From assembly GCA_903832395.1 (NCBI GenBank), contig CAILBF010000193.1:1-12534 (forward strand): a stretch of DNA of 12,534 bases, written 5' to 3'. The notes beneath the pieces were generated by a model. The model worked only from the letters and a program-made list of their open reading frames with translations, ran no database searches and was not told where the DNA came from. The DNA comes from an uncultured Actinomycetes bacterium. Its GTDB lineage: Bacteria > Actinomycetota > Actinomycetes > Nanopelagicales > Nanopelagicaceae. Positions 6,833-12,534 of this stretch are shown in pieces (position 1 is the first letter of the stretch; each line of letters begins with the position of its first letter). A program made the position numbers and the translations under genes.

Positions 6833-7125
6833 AACGCTTGATCTCCCCTTACAAGCGTTGCCCAAAGGCCATACTCATGTAGTCGCGCAACATCGTGTTC
6901 CATCTCTTCGCGGCTTCCGGTTGATACCACTGCTTTACCTTCGGTGTGAACTTGCATCATAAGAGAATGCGCCTTCTCTTTTGAATAACCAAAGAGTTCC
7001 ATCAATACATACGTTACGTATGTCATTAGATTTACTGGATCATCCCAAACAATTGTCACCCAAGGCTTATCGCTACTGAGAAGATCTTTAATCGCTTCAT
7101 CAATTTTCTCGTCGAGTTTGACCAT
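6829..7125 (-). CDS. clpS: ClpS adaptor protein for N-degron delivery to ClpAP/ClpCP
   Basis: ClpS binds proteins with destabilising N-terminal residues and delivers them to a Clp ATPase for degradation. The 98-residue product has a flexible N-terminal extension (~1-20) and the folded core: PWVTIVWDDPVNLMTYVTYV (21-40), LFGYSKEKAHSLMMQVH (44-60) and GSREEMEHDVARLHEYGLWAT (70-90). Residues that correspond to the E. coli substrate pocket are present: Asp28-Asp29 and His60, with the following Pro and Met34. As I recall, DD in place of the ND of proteobacterial ClpS is usual in Actinobacteria. The ATG overlaps the stop of the upstream glycosidase gene by one base (TAATG), and its own stop overlaps the DUF2017 start, so translation is coupled on both sides. 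No clear Shine-Dalgarno is seen. Confidence 0.96.
   Translation of the reverse strand: MVKLDEKIDEAIKDLLSSDKPWVTIVWDDPVNLMTYVTYVLMELFGYSKEKAHSLMMQVHTEGKAVVSTGSREEMEHDVARLHEYGLWATLVRGDQAL
6843..6848 (-). promoter_or_regulatory. Ribosome binding site for the DUF2017 gene inside clpS
   Basis: Read on the minus strand this is GGGGAG, 10 bases before the ATG at 6832. It supports the start that overlaps the clpS stop as ATGA over the longer frame beginning at 6865. Confidence 0.6.
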
Positions 7126-8981
7126 TATTGGCGCACCACGATTGAAAACTCTGGAGAGTTGATCGGTTGCGAGCCGCTTGTAATCTGAACTCTCATAGTT
7201 ACGACTCCTCTACTTAATTCAGTAGTACTGAGCAAGAAATCACCTTTGGCGCCAGTAGTTACGCCAACTCCTATATTTTGCCACTTACCCGCAGTTAATC
7301 TCTGAAGCGTTGCGGTTGCTCCGACGATTTGAGGTAGTACCGCACCGCTTATTTGTATGAGATCGCCGTGTTGTACGGTGGCTGGATGATCAAGAATGAT
7401 CTTCGATCGCACTGCCACTAGCGCCTCATTACTTATCGACGCTGCACGTTGCCACGTACCAACTGTGGTCAGTCGAAAAGTTGCAGTTCCACCAATAGTC
7501 ACTGGCATCGAAATCGTTCCATCAGCGCCAGTAGTTGACTCTGCAATCTTTGTCCATGAACTCTCACTAGCGCGCTTCATTTCAATACTGACTACCAGAC
7601 CAACAATGGGTGATTTGTCATTGAGCGTTAAAGCGCCTTTGAGCGTAAAAATATCGCCGAAATTGATCTGTTGGTTATCGGCATTTTCAATGGTCAAACT
7701 ATTTGCTACTGGATCTGGAGCAATTGCCAAAGCAACATTTCGCATTGCCGTGGTTGCCGTTGGATCTTCCATACCTAGAGTCCAGAGCGCAGCACCACCT
7801 AATTGATATTTGGCGACTAAATTCATTCGCTCGGTATAACTTCGAGCATTTTGGTACCAAACGGTACGCGAGACCATGCATGTAGTTGCTGCGCCTTTAG
7901 CAGTTAAACCATTATAAGTTTGAACATAAGAGTAAGTAGCTTCGCTATTGATCTCATTAAAGACCGGAACTGCGCGGTCAATTGCAGCTTTTGCATCTGC
8001 ATAGTTCATTTTAAAAGTTGCCGCTTTTGCCGACACCGTTAATCCAGGTGGAGCCGAAACCGGACATGTTCCAACAATGCCCGTTATCCAATCGCGTCCA
8101 TAGCCTGGAAGACCAATAAAGACGTTTGATGCCGGCATGATGCTAATCGCGTACTGCAGTGTTTTTTCAGTCCACGCGATCGGGCCAATGGGGCCGGGCT
8201 TTGCGACTGAATAGTCATACGTCATGATGCGCAATCGATCGATACTTGAAGCAATATCGGCCCACGCATAAACGGTGTAGCCCTTTAGTTTTTCCGTTGG
8301 ATTGTAAGCATAAGGCGATGAAATTGATAATAGTTTTTGTGAAGCATGAAGTTGAGCACTTAGCTCCTTAATAAAGAGAACCCAATTAGGTGCCGTCTTT
8401 GCCCAGGATGTGAGGGGATCAACAAAAGCGAAGCCCTCGAAATCTAAATCAATGCCGTCGAAATTATTTTTGTTTACTAAATCAACGATTGATTTAACAA
8501 CTGCTGTTCGTGTTTGTGGATTTGCTAAATAACCAGATAAAACTAATTGAGCTGTTCCATCCGTAATTGTTGGAATAATCTTTAATCCGGTTTTGCGCAT
8601 CAAGCAAAGCGTGTCAGCAATTGGCCATGATGGATTGCCTAGGGTGTAGTCATCGCGAATTACCGTTGAGCTCTTGAGGGTGTACCAAAAGGGCATGACC
8701 TCTTTCATTAAATCCTTATTAGAAAATAGGTATGAAGCATTCAACGCAGCGATATCTTCAGGTGCATATTCACTAGGCTCACATGTGACCGGTGCACCAG
8801 GGGCTACTAGGGTGGTTGTTGGAATCTTCGCAATAAATGGCATCACTGATTTGACTGAATAATAAGGAATCCACCCACTAACAATTGTGCGGGGCGCAAT
8901 TTGATCCGCGCTAGCTGGAATAGAGAATGTCAGCACCATCGAAAATAGAGCTACAACTGCGATGCCGAACTTACGCGACAT
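7125..8981 (-). CDS. Secreted GH18-type glycosidase with two C-terminal beta-sandwich-like domains
   Basis: The 618-residue product starts with a signal peptide (MSRKF, hydrophobic core, predicted cleavage after Ala25 in ASA-DQ). Residues ~30-420 form a glycosyl hydrolase 18 barrel of the chitinase/YaaH-like type: SGWIPYYS near the start, GLKIIPTI (132-139), the catalytic signature DGIDLDFE (Asp175, Asp178, Asp180, Glu182), MTYDY (253-257), LPGYGRDW (291-298) and GGAALWTLGMEDP near the barrel end. Residues ~425-525 and ~526-618 look like two Ig-like beta-sandwich repeats with WTKIAESTTGADG and WQNIGVGVTTGAKG in matching places. It probably acts outside the cell on peptidoglycan or another N-acetylglucosamine-containing glycan; the substrate is not determinable here. 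The ATG lies 2 bases after the DUF3039 stop, so translation is likely coupled. Confidence 0.9.
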   Translation of the reverse strand: MSRKFGIAVVALFSMVLTFSIPASADQIAPRTIVSGWIPYYSVKSVMPFIAKIPTTTLVAPGAPVTCEPSEYAPEDIAALNASYLFSNKDLMKEVMPFWYTLKSSTVIRDDYTLGNPSWPIADTLCLMRKTGLKIIPTITDGTAQLVLSGYLANPQTRTAVVKSIVDLVNKNNFDGIDLDFEGFAFVDPLTSWAKTAPNWVLFIKELSAQLHASQKLLSISSPYAYNPTEKLKGYTVYAWADIASSIDRLRIMTYDYSVAKPGPIGPIAWTEKTLQYAISIMPASNVFIGLPGYGRDWITGIVGTCPVSAPPGLTVSAKAATFKMNYADAKAAIDRAVPVFNEINSEATYSYVQTYNGLTAKGAATTCMVSRTVWYQNARSYTERMNLVAKYQLGGAALWTLGMEDPTATTAMRNVALAIAPDPVANSLTIENADNQQINFGDIFTLKGALTLNDKSPIVGLVVSIEMKRASESSWTKIAESTTGADGTISMPVTIGGTATFRLTTVGTWQRAASISNEALVAVRSKIILDHPATVQHGDLIQISGAVLPQIVGATATLQRLTAGKWQNIGVGVTTGAKGDFLLSTTELSRGVVTMRVQITSGSQPINSPEFSIVVRQ

Positions 8982-8983
8982 CT

Positions 8984-9253
8984 CTATGTATCTTCAGGTT
9001 CGGGCTTTAGACCTGCGTAGATCTCTTTACATGTCGGACAAATCGGATATTTCTCAGGGTCTCTGGATGGGATCCATTTTTTACCGCAGAGTGCGCGCAC
9101 CGATTTGCCCGTGACGGCAGACTCAACAATCTTGTCCTTCTTTACATAGTGCGAAAAGCGATCATGCCCACCATCGTCTTCTTCCAGGACAGGCCGAGTT
9201 AAGAGATCGGTGTCTGACTCCGTCTCGTTTCCGCTCTTTCTAAAGATCCCCAT
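8984..9253 (-). CDS. DUF3039 family protein, putative zinc ribbon
   Basis: A small cytoplasmic protein of a family found mainly in Actinobacteria with no known function. With the ATG at 9253 it has 89 residues. The conserved core is GGHDRFSHYVKKDKIVES (28-45) followed by ALCGKKWIPSRDPEKYPICPTCKEIY (54-79). Cys56 and the pair Cys72-x2-Cys75, together with a His such as His35, could bind zinc; this is inference. The frame is open to a GTG at 9328, but that version would run into the start of divergent argF, and the conserved region begins well downstream, so the internal start is preferred. There is no clear Shine-Dalgarno; a -10-like TATTCT lies 10 bases upstream, suggesting a very short leader. 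It is the first gene of the minus-strand operon. Confidence 0.87.
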   Translation of the reverse strand: MGIFRKSGNETESDTDLLTRPVLEEDDGGHDRFSHYVKKDKIVESAVTGKSVRALCGKKWIPSRDPEKYPICPTCKEIYAGLKPEPEDT

Positions 9254-9263
9254 GAGATGGATA

Positions 9264-9269
9264 AGAATA
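9264..9269 (-). promoter_or_regulatory. Putative -10 element for the DUF3039-GH18-clpS operon
   Basis: On the minus strand this reads TATTCT, which fits the TANNNT consensus. Its end is 10 bases from the ATG at 9253, so transcription would start about 3-4 bases before the start codon. No good -35 is seen at the expected distance. It lies in the 53-base gap shared with the divergent argF promoter. Confidence 0.45.
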
Positions 9270-9272
9270 CCT

Positions 9273-9300
9273 TCGGCATCGGTGAAACTACGGGTAGAAT
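9273..9300 (+). promoter_or_regulatory. Putative leaderless promoter of argF
   Basis: The -10 is TAGAAT at 9295-9300, with a weak -35 TCGGCA (four of six matches to TTGACA) at 9273-9278 and a 16-base spacer. The predicted start of transcription, seven bases past the -10 end, is 9307, the A of the argF ATG. There is no Shine-Dalgarno in front of that ATG, consistent with a leaderless mRNA. I saw no convincing ArgR-type box. Confidence 0.55.
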
Positions 9301-9306
9301 TCACAA

Positions 9307-10251
9307 ATGAAGGACTTACTGCGCACACAAGATCTAAGCCGGGCTGATGTCGAGCTTTTACTCGACACTGCCGCCGATTTTGCCGCTAATCCTCTCAAAT
9401 CAAATACCGCCTTAGCCAATAAGAGCGTTGCTATTTATATGACCAAGCCTTCAACACGTACACGCTTATCATCTGAAACGGCCGTTGCACATCTGGGTGG
9501 CACGCCAATATTTCTTCGCGGCGATGAGTTGCAGCTTGGTCGCGGCGAGACTATCGCCGATACTGCGCGAATTATCAGTGGCTACTGCAGCGCCTTAATT
9601 ATTCGAACTTTCGCACAAGCCGACGTTAATGAACTTGGCGCCAATGCATCGATTCCAGTTATTAATGCACTCACCGATGATGATCATCCAACGCAATTGC
9701 TCGCGGACTGGTTAACAATTCGCGAACAGTTTGGAAAAGATGTTTCCGGTCGTAAATTTGTGTACTTAGGTGATGGAAACAACATGTCACATGCATGGTT
9801 AATCATGGGTGCGATTATGGGTGCACATGTTGTCGCTGCAACTCCAACTGGTGCATGGGCACCAAATCCACATGTTGTTGAGATTGCGAAAAAGATTGCA
9901 TTACAAAGCGGTGGAAAAGTTGAAGTACTTCATGATCCAGAAGCTGCAGCAAAGGATGCAAGTGTTTTATATACCGATGTATGGATGTCGATGGGAGACT
10001 CTGAAGAAGAGCGAGATGAAAAGGTGCTAGCACTCTCGCCATTTGCAGTGACGGAAAATTTAATGTCGCTTACAGAAAAAGATTCAGTGTTCATGCACTG
10101 CTTACCCGCTCATCGCGGTGAAGAAGTCGAAGCCTCTGTGATAGACGGAACAAAATCCATCATCTGGCGCGAGGCTTATCATCGCCGTACAACCATTCAA
10201 TCTTTGCTTTATCACCTTGTCAGAGGTGACCTTAAGGGCTCTAACCACTAG
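9307..10251 (+). CDS. argF: Ornithine carbamoyltransferase
   Basis: The enzyme joins carbamoyl phosphate and L-ornithine to give citrulline in arginine biosynthesis. The 314-residue length is typical of anabolic forms. Signatures in order are STRTR (49-53) for carbamoyl phosphate, HPTQ (127-130), LGDGNNMSHAW (154-164) typical of ornithine rather than aspartate transcarbamoylases, the SMG loop (228-230) and HCLPAHRGEEV (264-274). The segment after IIWREA reads YHRRTTIQSLLYHLV, less similar than the rest to the usual ENR-x-H/M-x-Q ending, although the arginine position is kept. No other arginine genes are adjacent. The ATG is used because a -10 hexamer ends 6 bases upstream and no better start exists. 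Its stop codon overlaps the -10 of the pnt operon. Confidence 0.95.
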   Translation: MKDLLRTQDLSRADVELLLDTAADFAANPLKSNTALANKSVAIYMTKPSTRTRLSSETAVAHLGGTPIFLRGDELQLGRGETIADTARIISGYCSALIIRTFAQADVNELGANASIPVINALTDDDHPTQLLADWLTIREQFGKDVSGRKFVYLGDGNNMSHAWLIMGAIMGAHVVAATPTGAWAPNPHVVEIAKKIALQSGGKVEVLHDPEAAAKDASVLYTDVWMSMGDSEEERDEKVLALSPFAVTENLMSLTEKDSVFMHCLPAHRGEEVEASVIDGTKSIIWREAYHRRTTIQSLLYHLVRGDLKGSNH

Positions 10252-10254
10252 TAT
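10226..10254 (+). promoter_or_regulatory. Putative leaderless promoter of the pnt operon inside the end of argF
   Basis: GTGACC at 10226-10231 matches TTGACA at four of six positions. After a 17-base spacer comes TAGTAT at 10249-10254, a TANNNT -10 whose TAG is the argF stop codon. The ATG of pntAA follows after 7 bases, so the predicted transcript starts at or one base before it. No Shine-Dalgarno precedes the ATG. Confidence 0.6.
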
Positions 10255-10261
10255 TTCACGC

Positions 10262-11389
10262 ATGCGCATAGCCGTTCCTAAAGAAATTCGTGATGGAGAA
10301 AAGCGCGTGGCGCTTGTTCCCGACATTATCAATAAATTAACTCGACTAGGTTTCGAAGTTGTAATCGAATCTGGTGCCGGAGTACATTCACAAGCAACCG
10401 ATGCTGACTTTGTAAAAGCCGGTGCAACGATATCTAATGGCGAAGTTCTCAGCACCGCTGATGCCGTTCTTTCCGTGCAGCCGCTAACCCCAGCCCAGAT
10501 GGGTAAATTGAAGAAAGATGCAGTAACAATAAGTTTTATGTCACCAGTAACTGCAGTGGATTCAATTGATGCCGCAGCGGCCGCCGGCGTTACTGCCTTC
10601 TCTCTTGAATTAGTTCCGCGAATTTCGCGTGCACAGTCGATGGATGCACTTTCATCGCAAGCTCTATGTGCCGGTTATCGCGCGGCACTTGTTGGCGCCG
10701 AATTATCGCCACGCTTTTTCCCAATGTTAATGACTGCAGCTGGAACAGTTACTCCAGCTCAAGTATTAGTTCTTGGTGCAGGTGTTGCAGGTCTACAAGC
10801 AATCGCAACTGCGCGACGCTTAGGCGCCGTTGTATCTGCTTACGATGTTCGTCCAGCATCTGCCGATGAAGTTCGCTCAATGGGTGCAACTTTTATTGAG
10901 CTTGAACTCGAAGCTCTCGAAGGCACCGGCGGTTATGCACGCGAGATGACTGAAGATCGCGCTGCACAACAGCAAGCGCTTCTTACTCCTTTCATTGCTA
11001 AATCACATGTTGTTATTACAACTGCCGCCGTTCCTGGTCGCCAAGCACCTCGCTTGATGACGCAGGCGATGGTTGATTCAATGGCGCCCGGCACGATCAT
11101 CATCGACTTAGCCGCTGAAACTGGTGGAAACGTTGAAGGTTCAAAGCCTGGCGAAATTATTACTACATTAGGTGGAGTTCGCATCTGGGGCGGCAAAGAT
11201 GTTCCAAGCCAACTTCCATTCCATGCATCGTTCTTATATTCACGCAACGTTGTCAATCTATTAACGCTCTTTACGGCAGCTGCCAAAGACGATGTAAAGG
11301 TGGCATTTGCAATCGATTTCGAGGATGAAATTATCAATGGGGCCGCTGTTACTCATGGCGGATCTCGTAGAAACGCGGGAGGTAAGTAA
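10262..11389 (+). CDS. pntAA: NAD(P) transhydrogenase subunit alpha part 1 (NAD-binding domain I)
   Basis: This is the soluble NAD(H)-binding subunit of the proton-translocating transhydrogenase, which uses the proton gradient to drive NADPH formation from NADH. The 375-residue size fits the split alpha1 subunit as in Rhodospirillum rubrum. Features are MRIAVPKEIRDGEKRVALVP at the N-terminus (AlaDH/PNT N domain), the conserved loop RAQSMDALSSQ (123-133), a Rossmann motif LGAGVAGLQA (171-180) with acidic Asp195 after the second strand as expected for NAD, and DLAAETGGNVEG (282-293). The start is the ATG at 10262, which aligns with family N-termini. The frame is open to a TTG at 10217, which would add 15 unrelated residues and overlap argF. 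The gene ends directly at the pntAB start. Confidence 0.96.
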   Translation: MRIAVPKEIRDGEKRVALVPDIINKLTRLGFEVVIESGAGVHSQATDADFVKAGATISNGEVLSTADAVLSVQPLTPAQMGKLKKDAVTISFMSPVTAVDSIDAAAAAGVTAFSLELVPRISRAQSMDALSSQALCAGYRAALVGAELSPRFFPMLMTAAGTVTPAQVLVLGAGVAGLQAIATARRLGAVVSAYDVRPASADEVRSMGATFIELELEALEGTGGYAREMTEDRAAQQQALLTPFIAKSHVVITTAAVPGRQAPRLMTQAMVDSMAPGTIIIDLAAETGGNVEGSKPGEIITTLGGVRIWGGKDVPSQLPFHASFLYSRNVVNLLTLFTAAAKDDVKVAFAIDFEDEIINGAAVTHGGSRRNAGGK

Positions 11390-11671
11390 ATGGAGCCGAT
11401 TGCAGTTATTTCGATCTTCATTTTAGCAGTCTTCGTAGGTTTTGAAGTCGTATCCAAGGTTTCATCGACTCTGCATACGCCGCTGATGTCTGGCGCAAAT
11501 GCAATCCACGGTGTGATCCTGGTTGGTGCAATCATTGTTGCCGACCATAGTTCGACCAATCTTGAACTCGGACTTGCAGTTGCAGCAATTGTCTTAGCCA
11601 CGATCAACATGGTAGGTGGTTTTGTAGTCACCGATCGAATGCTTGAAATGTTCAAGGGGAAGAAAAAATGA
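11390..11671 (+). CDS. pntAB: NAD(P) transhydrogenase subunit alpha part 2 (small membrane subunit)
   Basis: The 93-residue subunit provides the first group of helices of the membrane proton channel of transhydrogenase. Three hydrophobic segments are visible: residues ~4-20, ~38-52 and ~59-80. The family motif HTPLMSGANAIHGVI lies at ~29-43 between the first two, and a basic tail ends the protein. The ATG follows the pntAA stop with no gap, and GGAGG at about 11379-11383 serves as the ribosome binding site. Its stop overlaps the pntB start as ATGA. Three separate genes (alpha1, alpha2, beta) is the split form of the enzyme, as opposed to the two-gene E. coli form. Confidence 0.95.
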   Translation: MEPIAVISIFILAVFVGFEVVSKVSSTLHTPLMSGANAIHGVILVGAIIVADHSSTNLELGLAVAAIVLATINMVGGFVVTDRMLEMFKGKKK

Positions 11672-12534
11672 GCCGCACTCTGTATGACCTCATCGGCCTA
11701 GCCGCAGGCGTCGCATTCATCTTGGCCCTTAAAGGCCTCTCCCATCCAAAGACTGCTCGCCGTGGAAATTTAATCGGCGCATTCGGTGCAACTTTGGCAA
11801 CGTTCGTTGTCTTCTTCTTTGTAGTCGGACCTAAGTCCGGCGTTGCCCATGGCCTTCCACTGCATCACTTGGGTTGGATTCTTGGCGCAATGGCTGTTGG
11901 TTTAGCGATCGGCGTTCCTGCTGCACGCAAAGTTCAAATGACTCAGATGCCACAACTTGTTGCACTATTTAATGGTGTTGGTGGCGGCGCAGCTGCCCTC
12001 GTTGCAATCGTTGAATACCTACATCTCGGTGCTGGGGCAACTAAAGCTGAAGTTATTTTCACTGTATTTACGGTAATCGTAGGCTGTGTTTCATTCAGCG
12101 GTTCGATTATTACTTTCATGAAGTTACAAGAGTTAATGACTACCCGCCCAGTTATTTTCCCAGCGGGTCGATTCATTATCGCAGCCACCCTGGTCAGCGT
12201 TATTGGGGTCGGCGGTTGGGTTGTTTCTGCTCTCGGCACAACACCTCTACTCGTACTTGCTGGCCTTTCACTTCTCTTTGGTGTGCTCTTCGTTCTTCCA
12301 GTTGGTGGCGCAGATGTACCAATTGTTATCTCGCTCTTAAATGCATTTACTGGTTTAACTGTGGCGGCAAGCGGATACGTTCTAGATTCAGTCCTATTAA
12401 TTATCGCCGGAACTCTGGTTGGTGCATCAGGAACAATCTTGACGCGCCTAATGGCAGAGGCAATGGGCCGTTCATTATTTGGAACTCTCTTCGGTGCATT
12501 TACTGCTAAACCACAAGCAGCATCAGATTCTGCA
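11668..12534 (+). CDS. pntB: NAD(P) transhydrogenase subunit beta, 3'-truncated by window end
   Basis: The first 289 residues of the beta subunit are present and the frame is open to the last base. The ATG at 11668 overlaps the pntAB stop by four bases, with AAGGGGA about 8 bases upstream. Translation gives MSRTLYDLIGLAAG, several membrane helices, MTQMPQLVALFNGVGGGAAA near the middle, and VLPVGGADVPIVIS followed by LNAFTGLTVAASGY and GASGTILTRLMAEAMGRS. All are hallmark segments of the membrane domain II of PntB. The NADP-binding domain III, which normally forms the last ~170-180 residues, must lie beyond the window. Together with pntAA and pntAB it forms a tightly coupled three-gene operon. 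Confidence 0.96.
   Translation, partial: MSRTLYDLIGLAAGVAFILALKGLSHPKTARRGNLIGAFGATLATFVVFFFVVGPKSGVAHGLPLHHLGWILGAMAVGLAIGVPAARKVQMTQMPQLVALFNGVGGGAAALVAIVEYLHLGAGATKAEVIFTVFTVIVGCVSFSGSIITFMKLQELMTTRPVIFPAGRFIIAATLVSVIGVGGWVVSALGTTPLLVLAGLSLLFGVLFVLPVGGADVPIVISLLNAFTGLTVAASGYVLDSVLLIIAGTLVGASGTILTRLMAEAMGRSLFGTLFGAFTAKPQAASDSA

Noticed and set aside
7396..7806. Plus-strand open frame of 136 codons opposite the glycosidase
   Set aside because: It lies wholly inside the GH18 gene, which is supported by a signal peptide and catalytic motif. No ribosome binding site or known motif is visible in the shadow frame.
9254..9328. Extension of the DUF3039 protein to a GTG at 9328
   Set aside because: It would cover the divergent promoter region and the first codons of argF, and the added residues show no similarity to the conserved part of the family.
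10217..10261. Extension of pntAA to a TTG at 10217
   Set aside because: The family begins with M-R/K-I-x-VPKE, exactly at the ATG at 10262, and the extension would overlap argF by 35 bases.

Overview
The window looks like a stretch of chromosome from a streamlined, moderate-GC actinobacterium. The actinobacterial signals are DUF3039 and DUF2017 proteins, a ClpS with the WDDPVN motif, a murI-rph-rdgB cluster, split transhydrogenase subunits, lysine/alanine tails, and promoters that appear to feed leaderless mRNAs. Base composition looks much lower in GC than mycobacteria or streptomycetes, and genes are packed with gaps of about 0-55 bases. Freshwater acI / Nanopelagicales would fit, but this is inference from memory with no database search. 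No gene-free stretch exceeds about 55 bases, and I saw no rRNA, tRNA, CRISPR array, insertion sequence or phage gene.

Left block, plus strand (1-3014): the 3' part of a hemolysin III/TrhA-family membrane protein, a long coiled-coil protein with a lysine-rich tail, and an OatA-like membrane acyltransferase with a C-terminal SGNH domain. A hairpin with U-tracts at 3023-3061 separates this block from the next and can stop transcription from both sides.

Central block, minus strand, read from 9253 down to 3068: DUF3039 protein, secreted GH18-type glycosidase, clpS, DUF2017 protein, murI, rph, rdgB, and a membrane protein with an H1-like lysine/alanine N-terminus and an extracytoplasmic Fn3 domain. 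The first four genes are almost certainly translationally coupled (2-base gap, 1-base overlap, 4-base overlap). The block combines cell-wall functions (glycosidase, D-glutamate supply), N-degron proteolysis, RNA 3'-end processing and nucleotide-pool cleaning. It resembles a shortened form of the mycobacterial clpS-to-rdgB region.

Right block, plus strand (9307-end): argF, then the three-gene proton-translocating transhydrogenase operon pntAA-pntAB-pntB, with pntB cut by the window end. argF and pntAA each have a -10-like hexamer 6-7 bases before the start codon and no Shine-Dalgarno, as expected for leaderless transcripts. The pntAA -10 overlaps the argF stop codon. The 53-base gap at 9254-9306 is a divergent promoter region.

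Most of the window is conserved core metabolism. The least explained parts are the membrane-anchored lysine-tail/Fn3 protein with its two in-frame DNA tandem repeats, and the coiled-coil protein with a similar tail beside the acyltransferase.
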